Translations under genes and position numbers: made by a program | Shown: positions 1 through 8,658 of the stretch, piece by piece | Layout of the letters: each line of letters opens with the position of its first letter | How positions within the stretch are numbered: the stretch's first letter is position 1 | DNA from: Myxococcus xanthus | GTDB taxonomy: Bacteria > Myxococcota > Myxococcia > Myxococcales > Myxococcaceae | Assembly (NCBI RefSeq): GCF_006402735.1 | Contig: NZ_CP017174.1 | Coordinates: 7,358,001-7,422,000, forward strand | Direction: 5' to 3' | Length of the DNA: 64,000 nt | Notes under the pieces: generated by a model | Databases searched by the model: none | What the model saw: the letters and a program-made list of their open reading frames with translations, nothing else | What the model was told of the DNA's origin: nothing

Positions 1-959
1 CCAGCCACGACACCAGCGCGACCTGGGACGCCTCCGCCACCACCGAGTGGTCCTCGGAGCAGACGGCGAACTGGAACGAAGCGCCCGCTGAAGAGGTCTC
101 CCTCGCGGACACGGCCACGCCTGCCTCCACGGAGTGGAATGACGCCTCCGTGGACGTGGAGCCCGTCATGGAGGAGGCCGAGCCCATCGAAGAGGCGTCC
201 GAGTGGGAAGCCGAGCCCATCCAGGACAGCGCGCCCGTGACGTCGCAGTGGGCCGCCGCCAGCACGGACAGCCCCTTCGGCGCGGAGGCACAGGACTTCA
301 CCGAGGCCACGCCCATCGAGGAAGAAGAAGTCTCGATGGAGCTCGAGCAGGAGGTCTCCGAAATCGACGTCGAGGAAGAAGCCGTGGTGCCGCCGCCCGC
401 GCCCATCGCCGCCTTCCCCGTCACCGCGCCGGCGCCCGCGCACTTCGCTCAAGCTGCCTCACTGGCCACCGCCGCGCAGCCGCAGCACACCGCCGTCGTC
501 ATGCCGGCCGCGCCCGCCAACAGCATCGCCGTGGAGCGTGAGCCGCTCTTCGACGACACCGCCATCGTCGGAGGCACGGCCCTCACCTCCTTCGTGGAAG
601 GCGAGCACCGCGTCATCATCCACACCGTCGAAGGCCAGGTGAAGCGCGGCACCATCCGCGACGCGGACCTGCTCGACGAGGTCATCTCCCTGGAGCAGCA
701 GAGCGGCTTCGCCGCCGAGCAGATTCCGGGCAAGCGCGTGAAGGCCATCTTCTTCATGCTCGCCGCCGGCGCGCGTCAGCCGCAGGTGGAGGGTCAGAAG
801 ATTCGGGTCACCTTCAACGACGGACGTCAGGTCGCGGGCTTCTCCCAGGACTTCCAGGGCAGCACGCCGGGCTTCTTCGTCATCCCCGCCGACCAGCGCA
901 CCAACACCGCGCGCATCTTCATCTACCGCTCCAGCGTGCAGGCGGTGGCCGAGGGCTGA
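1..959 (+). CDS. Acidic, Trp-dotted protein with a conserved-looking C-terminal domain (5' end cut)
   Basis: The frame is open from base 3 to the TGA at 957-959, so the true start lies before the window. The first 170 or so residues are low complexity: Glu, Ala, Pro, Thr and Ser with a single Trp about every 10-15 residues, probably disordered. The last 135 residues are ordered in composition, with alternating beta-type hydrophobic stretches (HRVIIHTVEGQVKRG, GKRVKAIFFMLAAG, IRVTFNDGRQVAGF). I cannot name this domain with confidence. The layout of a disordered acidic tail or linker plus a small beta-rich domain is common in large myxobacterial signalling or motility proteins. No signal peptide can be judged because the N terminus is missing. 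A hairpin terminator follows at 1011-1041. Confidence 0.8.
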   Translation, partial: SHDTSATWDASATTEWSSEQTANWNEAPAEEVSLADTATPASTEWNDASVDVEPVMEEAEPIEEASEWEAEPIQDSAPVTSQWAAASTDSPFGAEAQDFTEATPIEEEEVSMELEQEVSEIDVEEEAVVPPPAPIAAFPVTAPAPAHFAQAASLATAAQPQHTAVVMPAAPANSIAVEREPLFDDTAIVGGTALTSFVEGEHRVIIHTVEGQVKRGTIRDADLLDEVISLEQQSGFAAEQIPGKRVKAIFFMLAAGARQPQVEGQKIRVTFNDGRQVAGFSQDFQGSTPGFFVIPADQRTNTARIFIYRSSVQAVAEG

Positions 960-1010
960 GCGGGCGCGTCCCCGAAGGACGGGCGGGGCCACCGTGCCCC
1001 GCAAATGAAA

Positions 1011-1041
1011 GAGGGGCCCCCACCACCGTGGGAGGCCCCTC
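1011..1041 (-). terminator. Hairpin terminator shared by convergent genes
   Basis: GAGGGGCC (1011-1018) pairs with GGCCCCTC (1034-1041), extended inside by CCCAC/GTGGG around a 4-base loop with one bulged A. Read on the minus strand the stem is followed by TTTCATTT, so it best serves the yceI gene that ends at 1066. It may also stop the plus-strand gene ending at 959. Confidence 0.7.
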
Positions 1042-1065
1042 CGTCATTTCAGAAGCAGCGAAGGC

Positions 1066-1689
1066 TTACTTCTTGTCCGTCGCGGCCGGGGCGCCGGCGT
1101 CGGCCTGCTTCACCAGCGACAGCTCCAGGTTCACGGTGACTTCCTCACCCACCGCGACGCCGCCCGCCTCCAGCGCCTGGTTGTAGGCCAGGCCGAAGTC
1201 CTTGCGGTTCAGCTTGGTGGTCGCCGTCACGCCCGTGCGGGTGTTGCCCCAGGGGTCCTTGGACTCCTTCGACGGGCCCGTGACGTCCAGGACGACCGGC
1301 TTGGTGACGCCGTGCATGGTCAGGTCACCGGTGACCTTCAGCTTGCCCTGGCCCGCCTTCTGGACCTTGGTGGACTTGAAGGTGATCTCCGGGAACTTGG
1401 CCGTGTCGAAGAAGTCAGGGGCCCGCAGGTGCTCGTCGCGCTTGGCGTTGCCGGTGTTGACGGTGGACGCGTCCAGCACGGCCTCGACCTTGGACTTGGT
1501 GACGTCCTTGTCATCCAGGTTCACCGTGCCGCTCTTCACGTTGAACGAGCCGGTGACGTTCGACACCATCATGTGACGGACGGAAAAGCCGGCGCTGGAG
1601 TGCGAGTCATCCACCTTCCAGGTGGAGGCCAGCGCGATGGACGGGAGGGCGAAAAACAGGGCAACGGCGCTCTTCATGGACGTCTTCAT
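1066..1689 (-). CDS. YceI-family periplasmic protein
   Basis: The 207-residue product has a typical Sec signal peptide (residues 1-21, ending ALPSIALA) followed by the YceI lipocalin-like fold: WKVDDSHSSAGFSVRHMM near the N terminus, then DFFDTAKFPEITFKST and the TGDLTMHGVTKPV segment. YceI proteins are periplasmic beta-barrels that hold polyprenoid-type or amphiphilic ligands; the ligand here is unknown. The start at 1689 has AAGGAG about 10 bases upstream. A second ATG four codons in is possible. The gene starts 31 bases after the dioxygenase gene at 1721-2596 and is probably cotranscribed with it. The short charged tail ending AATDKK is extra to the core domain. Confidence 0.9.
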   Translation of the reverse strand: MKTSMKSAVALFFALPSIALASTWKVDDSHSSAGFSVRHMMVSNVTGSFNVKSGTVNLDDKDVTKSKVEAVLDASTVNTGNAKRDEHLRAPDFFDTAKFPEITFKSTKVQKAGQGKLKVTGDLTMHGVTKPVVLDVTGPSKESKDPWGNTRTGVTATTKLNRKDFGLAYNQALEAGGVAVGEEVTVNLELSLVKQADAGAPAATDKK

Positions 1690-1720
1690 AGGAAGTGTAC
1701 TCCTTGGGGATACGGCGAAG

Positions 1721-2596
1721 TCAGGCGCGCAGCGCGAAGCTGCGCATGGACAAGGTTCCGTGATGGAAGCCCTCGAATACGGGGGTGAGACGGTCCTCGG
1801 GGAGGGCAGCTCCGAGGACGAAATAGAGCGGCATCAAATGTTCGGCCCTTGGATGCGCGAGCCGCGCGTTCGGTGCATCCAACCATGCTTGAAGGCCGGT
1901 GAAGTCTCGCGCCTCCAGCTTCTGCGCAATCCACGCATCAAAGGCCGCGGCCCACGGCTCGACGGACGCCGCCTTCTCGTGGAAATTCAGCCGGCGCAGG
2001 TTGTGGACGATGCCGCCGCTGCCCATCAACAGCACGCCCTGTGCGCGCAGCGGCCGGAGGAGCTCGCCCATCCGCGCGATGACCGCGGGGCTCGCGCCCA
2101 GCGGCATGGAGACCTGGACGACGGGGAGCTTCGCCTCCGGAAAGGCATGCAGCAGCGGCACCCACGCGCCGTGGTCCCACCCGCGCTCCGCGTCAGCCAC
2201 GGTGGGCAACCCGCCCGCCTTCAACCGGGCGACCACGTCCTCGGCCAGGGACGGCGCACCCGGCGCGCCGTAGCGCAGGCGGTAGAGCGGCTCGGGAAAG
2301 CCATAGAAGTCATGGATGAGTGACGGCTGCGCGCTGGCGGTGACGCGAATCTCGCCGGGCGTCTCCCAATGGGCGGACACCACCACCAGGGCCCGCGCCT
2401 GGGCCTCGCCGCCGAAGCGCCGCAGTGCCTGCGGGTAGGCATCCGCGTCCAGGGCCACCATCGGTGAGCCGTGAGAGATGAACGCCGCGGGGGCCACGGC
2501 CTGGCCGCCGCCAGGGCCACCCGCCCCCAGCACGCCCGCCACCCCGGCCGCCGCCACGCCTTGAAGCACCACGCGTCTGTCGAGTTCGTCGCCCAT
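1721..2596 (-). CDS. Class III extradiol (DODA/LigB-type) dioxygenase with Tat-like leader
   Basis: The 291-residue product matches the DODA/YgiD family, which opens catechol rings such as DOPA using Fe(II) or zinc. Expected His ligands are visible: FISHGSPM (H42), SAHWETPG (H76), GIVHNLRRL (H198) and the C-terminal HHGTLSMRSF. The N terminus reads DRRVVLQ followed by a run of Ala, Gly and Val, a plausible twin-arginine export signal, which is unusual because YgiD-type enzymes are normally cytoplasmic. The natural substrate cannot be read from sequence. It is the first gene of a likely dioxygenase-yceI operon, divergent from a sigma-54 activator whose sensory domains are those of aromatic-responsive regulators. 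A -24/-12 promoter match lies just upstream at 2613-2628. Confidence 0.85.
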   Translation of the reverse strand: MGDELDRRVVLQGVAAAGVAGVLGAGGPGGGQAVAPAAFISHGSPMVALDADAYPQALRRFGGEAQARALVVVSAHWETPGEIRVTASAQPSLIHDFYGFPEPLYRLRYGAPGAPSLAEDVVARLKAGGLPTVADAERGWDHGAWVPLLHAFPEAKLPVVQVSMPLGASPAVIARMGELLRPLRAQGVLLMGSGGIVHNLRRLNFHEKAASVEPWAAAFDAWIAQKLEARDFTGLQAWLDAPNARLAHPRAEHLMPLYFVLGAALPEDRLTPVFEGFHHGTLSMRSFALRA

Positions 2597-2612
2597 GACG
2601 GCCGCCTTCTAA

Positions 2613-2628
2613 TGCAACCGGAAGACCA
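2613..2628 (-). promoter_or_regulatory. Candidate sigma-54 (-24/-12) promoter for the dioxygenase-yceI pair
   Basis: On the minus strand the sequence is TGGTCTTCCGGTTGCA. It has the invariant GG and GC exactly 10 bases apart and a full TTGCA at -12 (family consensus TGGCACG-N4-TTGCA). The predicted transcript start is near 2602, only about six bases before the ATG at 2596. That leaves almost no leader and is the main weakness. The divergent gene encodes a sigma-54-dependent activator, which supports the call. Confidence 0.5.
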
Positions 2629-2738
2629 CGACACCCAAAACCCCAACCTATTGAATTTACTCCACTCCATAAACCTCCCGTGCAACCAGCCTCTCAAAAC
2701 GATAGAGACTCAACTCATTCTGGAAGGAGTCGTACAGC

Positions 2739-4376
<1,638 letters not shown>

Positions 4377-4394
4377 GTCGCGGAGGGCCCGGCG

Positions 4395-5123
4395 TCAGTT
4401 GAGGTACTGGTCCCGGTCCGGCCGGTCCTGCCGCACCACCTGCAGGTGCTTGGAGCGGCCCTTCAACTGACGCTGCAGCCGCCAGTGCTGCAGGTGCAGC
4501 CACAGCTTGCGCGGGTTGGCGCCACGCACGTAGGCGAACGCCATGCAGAGGCCCAGCAGGTCCGGCACCTGCGTCTGCCAGCCACTGGTGACGGCCGACA
4601 GCACGACGAAGCCCGCGCCGATGCCCGCCAGGGCGTTGCCCGACAGCGGCAGGCCCCAGAAGTTCGTCTGCCCCCGGCCAATGGTGAGTCCGTAGGACAC
4701 CCACAGCACCGACGTCATGACGTTGCCGCCCGCGTACGCCTGCACCGTCGCGCCGGGCACCAGCATGGCCAGCAGCGAGGTGATGAGGCCCGCGCTCACC
4801 GCGATGCCCAGCACCACCATCAACAGGCGCCTGCCGCCCCAGACGGACTCCAGGTAGCCGCCAATGGACCAGGTGATGATGGCGCCGAAGATGATGCCAA
4901 TGGGGCTGGACTCGATGAAGGCGTACGTCAGCGGCTGCCACAGGAAGAGCTTCCCGAACACCAGGTCCGGGAACAGCAGCAGCAAGCCACCCGACTGCGA
5001 CTTCGTGAGGTGAAACATCACGGAGCCAGCCACCAGCGCCACCGCCAACTTGGACGCCGTGGTCTCCAGGCCGGGCAGACCCATGCCGCCGCCCCCGCCT
5101 CCGAAGCTCCTCATCGGTCGCAT
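4395..5123 (-). CDS. Rhomboid-like multi-pass membrane protein without catalytic motif
   Basis: The 242-residue product has a Gly-rich N terminus, then about six hydrophobic segments (roughly residues 22-200), and a basic, Arg/Lys/Gln-rich cytoplasmic tail of about 45 residues. Segment order and motifs such as WQPLTYAFIESSP, an arrangement like the rhomboid L1 region, and GGNVMTSVLWVSYGL where rhomboids carry GxSG, suggest the rhomboid/derlin superfamily. I see no GASG-type nucleophile and no paired His, so it should be a non-peptidase member. It converges on the sigma-54 activator with an 18-base gap. Assignment to the superfamily is inference from layout; the membrane topology is clear. Confidence 0.7.
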   Translation of the reverse strand: MRPMRSFGGGGGGMGLPGLETTASKLAVALVAGSVMFHLTKSQSGGLLLLFPDLVFGKLFLWQPLTYAFIESSPIGIIFGAIITWSIGGYLESVWGGRRLLMVVLGIAVSAGLITSLLAMLVPGATVQAYAGGNVMTSVLWVSYGLTIGRGQTNFWGLPLSGNALAGIGAGFVVLSAVTSGWQTQVPDLLGLCMAFAYVRGANPRKLWLHLQHWRLQRQLKGRSKHLQVVRQDRPDRDQYLN

Positions 5124-5201
5124 TCAGTACACCATCCTCTCGTTGCTCAGAGCCGTCCAAAGGTGGTGGAACACCGCTCGCTTCGCAACCCCAAATGACG
5201 A

Positions 5202-5236
5202 AGGGCGCCCATCCCCGACACCGGGGAGAGCGCCCT
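5202..5236 (-). terminator. Hairpin downstream of the 65-residue protein gene
   Basis: AGGGCGC (5202-5208) pairs with GCGCCCT (5230-5236), and an inner TCCCCG/CGGGGA stem closes a 4-base loop. On the minus strand it lies 36 bases after the stop at 5273 and is followed by TTCGTCATTT, a weak but recognisable U-rich tail. Confidence 0.5.
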
Positions 5237-5272
5237 CGAACACCCACGCCTCGTCAACTGCCTCGCGGCCGT

Positions 5273-5470
5273 TCAAGCCTTCGGCTTGTAGAAGAGCGTG
5301 ATGGTCAAACAGTGGAACTCCTTGTCGGAGGACTGCGTCACCACCCTGTCGACCACCTCGAGGTTGGAGTTCTCCTTGAGCCACTTGGTGATGTTCTCAC
5401 CCATGTTCTCGCGGTCACGCGCGAGCGTGGTGGAGAACACCTTGACGCCCGTGAAGCTGATAACGCCCAT
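5273..5470 (-). CDS. Small conserved-looking protein, function unknown
   Basis: The product is about 65 residues (MGVISFTGVKVFSTT...), ending in FHCLTITLFYKPKA. The composition (mixed alpha/beta, no membrane segment, no Cys pair) and typical codon use suggest a real small cytoplasmic protein. I chose the ATG at 5470 because GAGGG lies five bases upstream. An earlier in-frame ATG at 5485 would add MTRVG but has no ribosome-binding site. The alternating pattern looks like a compact dodecin- or secretin-N-like alpha/beta fold, but I cannot name a family. It stands alone: the next gene upstream ends at 5634 and a hairpin follows downstream. Confidence 0.65.
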   Translation of the reverse strand: MGVISFTGVKVFSTTLARDRENMGENITKWLKENSNLEVVDRVVTQSSDKEFHCLTITLFYKPKA

Positions 5471-5633
5471 TCCGACCCTCGTCATAAACCAGAGATTCTG
5501 GACGTTTACCCCGAGACGATTCCGCCATCAAGAATCGGGCCCGACAATCCGGCCCTTGCGCGTCCTGGGCATCCCACCCGGGAGGTGGGCTCCCGGGCCT
5601 CGCACGGAGCGCGCGGGCCCGGGGGCTGGGACT

Positions 5634-5849
5634 TCACCGGCCGCTGGCGGCCTTGCGCGACAGGCAGGTGACCTCGTCCTTGCAGGCCGGGCCAATGCCC
5701 TCGGGGTGTGCCGTCAGGGGCGTCTTGTCGCTCTCCTCCACGCCACACACCACGCACTTGCGCTTGCGGTTGCGACGCTCGGCGCGGCGCTGCTCCGCGA
5801 TGGCCTTGGCCCGCTCACGCGCCGTCTTCGCGTCCACCTCGTTGCTCAT
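5634..5849 (-). CDS. Small basic Cys4 (zinc-ribbon-like) protein
   Basis: The 71-residue product has a highly basic helix (ARERAKAIAEQRRAERRNRKRK) followed by CVVC (C32, C35) and a second Cys pair in PACKDEVTC (C56, C62). This spacing could hold a zinc ion. The ATG at 5849 has GGACGCGAG upstream. An alternative ATG at 5879 would add ten residues and would overlap the thiolase stop as TGATG, implying translational coupling. Either way the gene directly follows the thiolase and should be on the same transcript. Function unknown; nucleic-acid binding is a guess from charge. Confidence 0.7.
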   Translation of the reverse strand: MSNEVDAKTARERAKAIAEQRRAERRNRKRKCVVCGVEESDKTPLTAHPEGIGPACKDEVTCLSRKAASGR

Positions 5850-5878
5850 CTCGCGTCCTGGTTGGAAGTCCTGTGCCA

Positions 5879-7075
5879 TCAGAGCGCCTCGACGAGCACC
5901 GCGATGCCCTGGCCGCCACCGATGCAGGCGGACCCGATACCATAGCGGGCGCCGCGACGCTTCAGCTCGTACACCAGCGTGGTGGTGATGCGCGCGCCGG
6001 AAGCCCCCAGCGGGTGCCCCACGGCGATGGCGCCGCCGTTGACGTTGGTGCGCTCGCGGGGCAGCCCCAGCTCCTTCTCCACCGCCAGGTACTGCGGCGC
6101 GAAGGCCTCGTTGACCTCGAAGAGGTCGATGTCCGACAGCTGACACTGGGCGCGCTCCAGCAGCTGGCGGATGGCCGGCGCGGGGCCGATGCCCATGATT
6201 TTCGGATCGCACCCGGAGACGCCCCAGTTGACGAGCCGGCCAATGGGCTGCAGGCCGTGCTTCTTCACGAAGCTGCCGGTGGCCATCACCATGGAGCCGG
6301 CGCCGTCGCAGATGCCGCTGGCCGCGCCCGCGTGCACCACGCCGTCCTTCTTGAAGACCTTGGGCAGCTTGCGCAGGCTCTCCACCGTCGTCTCCGGGCG
6401 GTTGTGCTCGTCCCGGGACACCACCGTCTCGCCCTTCTTCGTCTTCAGCGTGACGGGGGCGATTTCATCCTGGAAGCGGCCCGCCTCCTGCGCGGCGGCG
6501 AAGCGCTTCTGGGTGAGGACGGCGTACTCGTCCACCTGCTCCTGCGTGAGCGAGTAGTCCACCGCGAGTTGCTCGGCGGTGAGCGCCATGGCCTGGCCGG
6601 TGTAGCTGTCGGTGAGGGCCGTCCACAGCATGTCCTCCAGGCTGCCCTTGCCCAGCGGCAGGCCCCAGCGGGCGCCGCGGATGACGTGGGGCGCCTGGCT
6701 CATGGACTCGGTGCCACCGGCCAGCACGACGGAGGCCTGCTCGGTGAGCATCAGCTCCGCCGCCGTGACGAAGGCCTGGAAGCCGGAGCCACACAGCCGG
6801 TTGACGCCCAGCGCGGGCACGGGGACGGGGACGCCGGTGCGCAGGCCCACGTGGCGCGGCAGGTAGATGGCATCCGCGCTGGTCTGCACCACGTTGCCGT
6901 AGACGACGTGCTGGACGTCCTCCGGAGACACCTTCGCCTGGGCCAGCGCGGCCTTCGCCGACTCCACGGCGAGGTCGGTGGCGCTGAGGTCCTTCAGGCT
7001 TCCCCCGTAGGTACCGAACGGGGTGCGCTTGCCGGACAGGAAGTAGATTTCCTCGTTCTTGGACACGCTCTTCAT
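5879..7075 (-). CDS. Acetyl-CoA acetyltransferase / 3-ketoacyl-CoA thiolase
   Basis: This 398-residue thiolase-II enzyme condenses or cleaves acyl-CoA with CoA. The nucleophilic Cys is in VNRLCGSGFQ (C95), followed by VNEAFAPQ, NGGAIAVGHPLGASGAR (catalytic His) and the second active Cys in ACIGGGQG. All residues needed for activity are present and the length is standard. Sequence alone does not separate a degradative FadA-type from a biosynthetic acetoacetyl-CoA (AtoB/PhaA) type. Short-chain thiolases usually carry the NVNGGAIAVGHP form seen here. A small Cys4 protein gene follows immediately, with a possible stop/start overlap. No beta-oxidation partner is adjacent. Confidence 0.93.
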   Translation of the reverse strand: MKSVSKNEEIYFLSGKRTPFGTYGGSLKDLSATDLAVESAKAALAQAKVSPEDVQHVVYGNVVQTSADAIYLPRHVGLRTGVPVPVPALGVNRLCGSGFQAFVTAAELMLTEQASVVLAGGTESMSQAPHVIRGARWGLPLGKGSLEDMLWTALTDSYTGQAMALTAEQLAVDYSLTQEQVDEYAVLTQKRFAAAQEAGRFQDEIAPVTLKTKKGETVVSRDEHNRPETTVESLRKLPKVFKKDGVVHAGAASGICDGAGSMVMATGSFVKKHGLQPIGRLVNWGVSGCDPKIMGIGPAPAIRQLLERAQCQLSDIDLFEVNEAFAPQYLAVEKELGLPRERTNVNGGAIAVGHPLGASGARITTTLVYELKRRGARYGIGSACIGGGQGIAVLVEAL

Positions 7076-7151
7076 GGTGGTCGTCTACCTACTCTCATGG
7101 GGCGCGCGGTGCACGCGCGCCGTGACGTCGTGACGTGTGGGACGGGCGGGC

Positions 7152-7799
7152 CTAGGGCGCGCGCGGCCCGAAAAAGGCGCTGGCGACGATGGCAAGCGCG
7201 ATGACGGTCCACAACAAACCTTGAAGGTTCTGTCTCCGGATTTCCTTGCGGCCGAGCCCCTGGTACCAGGAACGCCCGGCGGCCACCCTGCCTTCCCAGG
7301 TGAAATCCCCGGCGGGCTGCAACCCGTCCAGGCGGCGCAGGTGCGCGCGCAGCAGGCGGTCGGGCGGAGCGTCCTCCAGTGAACCCGTCAGGTAGACGCC
7401 GGGGACCTCCAGCGCAGGGCGCCGGTAGTCCGCGGTGATGACGAAGCCCCCGGAAGCCAGGGGCGTGAGAAGGTACAGCCGGGGCACGCCGCCCTGCCCC
7501 GCATGGAGCGTGGCGAAGACGCGCTCACCCGGGTGGGCCCAATCGTAGGAGCGCGTGGCGCGCTGGAGGCGCGGCTTCTCCTCGTGGCTGCCCAGCGGCA
7601 CGAACCCCAGCGCCTGGAGCTGGTTGGCGCGCCCCGACAGCTCCAGGGGCAAATCCATCTGGTCCGCGGGCGCCTCGGGCTCCACCCGCACGCTGGACGG
7701 GAAGAGGAAGAGGATGCTGCGCCACAGATTCATGGACAGCAGCACGAGCGCCAGCACCAGGCCGGCGACGACGATGCCCAGTTCGGCGAGGACGTTCAT
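7152..7799 (-). CDS. Membrane-anchored protein of unknown function
   Basis: The 215-residue product has a membrane segment at residues 6-30 (LGIVVAGLVLALVLLSMNLW) and a second at the C terminus (about 193-211), with a soluble alpha/beta middle of about 160 residues containing GVPRLYLLTPLASGGFVITADYRRP. That middle probably faces the cytoplasm or periplasm as one domain between two helices. The ATG at 7799 has GGAGG ten bases upstream. It lies between the thiolase and an isomerase gene on the same strand with gaps of 76 and 136 bases. I do not recognise a family. Confidence 0.75.
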   Translation of the reverse strand: MNVLAELGIVVAGLVLALVLLSMNLWRSILFLFPSSVRVEPEAPADQMDLPLELSGRANQLQALGFVPLGSHEEKPRLQRATRSYDWAHPGERVFATLHAGQGGVPRLYLLTPLASGGFVITADYRRPALEVPGVYLTGSLEDAPPDRLLRAHLRRLDGLQPAGDFTWEGRVAAGRSWYQGLGRKEIRRQNLQGLLWTVIALAIVASAFFGPRAP

Positions 7800-7935
7800 G
7801 AAGGGAGGACCTCCAGGTGCATCGCCCCCCACGCCATGGGCGCGAGGAGCCGAATGAGGGAGGTCAACAAGGCGGGCCGACCGGAGACCATGGCTCCGGG
7901 ACCCTAGCGGAAAGCGGCGCCCGCGTGCGCTGGCT

Positions 7936-8592
7936 TCAGCGCCGGGACGCGCTGGCCGGCAGCGCGCTCCAGCGCTCGACGTCCGCCAGGGTGAGCGGGT
8001 CCTCGCCGCGCAGGAACTGCTCCAGGTGCCCCAGCGAGTCCACGCCGAAGAACAGCTCGTCGTCCGCCAGGTAGGTGGGCACGCCAAAGGCCCCGGCGGC
8101 CACCGCCGCCTCGGTGTTCCGCCGGACCCGGTCCTTCACCTCCTGCGTCTGGGCCGCCGCGAGCAGCGCCTGGGCGTCCAGCCCCGCGGCCTGAATCGCC
8201 GCGCCCACGGCCTCGGGCGACTCCGCCCCCTTCCCGCCGCCCCAGGCGGAGGCATACAGGGCGCTCACCAGCCGGCTCCGGGCCTCCACGTCATCCACGG
8301 CGGCCGTCACGCGCAGCGCGAGCAGCGGATTGAAGGGATGCGTCGGCGGCGGCGCGAAGGGCACGCCGAAGTCATGGGCGATGCGGAAGGTCTGCTTGAA
8401 GATATAGCTCCGCTTGGGCACGACCTCCGCGGGACCGATGTTTCCCGTCGCGTTGAGCACCCCCGCCAGCAGCACGGGCACCGGCTCCACGGTGCGGCCA
8501 TGGCGCGCGGCGAGCGCCGGCAGGCGCGTCCAGGCCAGGTAGGCATACGGCGAGATGAAATCCAGCAGGAACCGCAGTGGGGTGTGGGCCAT
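7936..8592 (-). CDS. 2-hydroxychromene-2-carboxylate isomerase-like protein (DsbA fold)
   Basis: The 218-residue product belongs to the HCCA isomerase/kappa-GST branch of the thioredoxin superfamily. It opens with LRFLLDFISPYAYLAW, where Ser14 replaces the CxxC of DsbA as in HCCA isomerases, and has the cis-Pro motif GAFGVPTYLADDELFFGVDSL near residues 165-185. Known members isomerise hydroxychromene carboxylate in naphthalene breakdown using glutathione, but many homologues sit outside such pathways. No aromatic pathway genes flank it, so the substrate is open. It is a single gene between an unknown membrane protein and the large kinase. Confidence 0.88.
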   Translation of the reverse strand: MAHTPLRFLLDFISPYAYLAWTRLPALAARHGRTVEPVPVLLAGVLNATGNIGPAEVVPKRSYIFKQTFRIAHDFGVPFAPPPTHPFNPLLALRVTAAVDDVEARSRLVSALYASAWGGGKGAESPEAVGAAIQAAGLDAQALLAAAQTQEVKDRVRRNTEAAVAAGAFGVPTYLADDELFFGVDSLGHLEQFLRGEDPLTLADVERWSALPASASRR

Positions 8593-8658
8593 GGCCCGAG
8601 TCTAACGCCCCACGTCCGGGCTGTGAGGACACAGTCCCGTCGACTTTCCAGCGTCACA

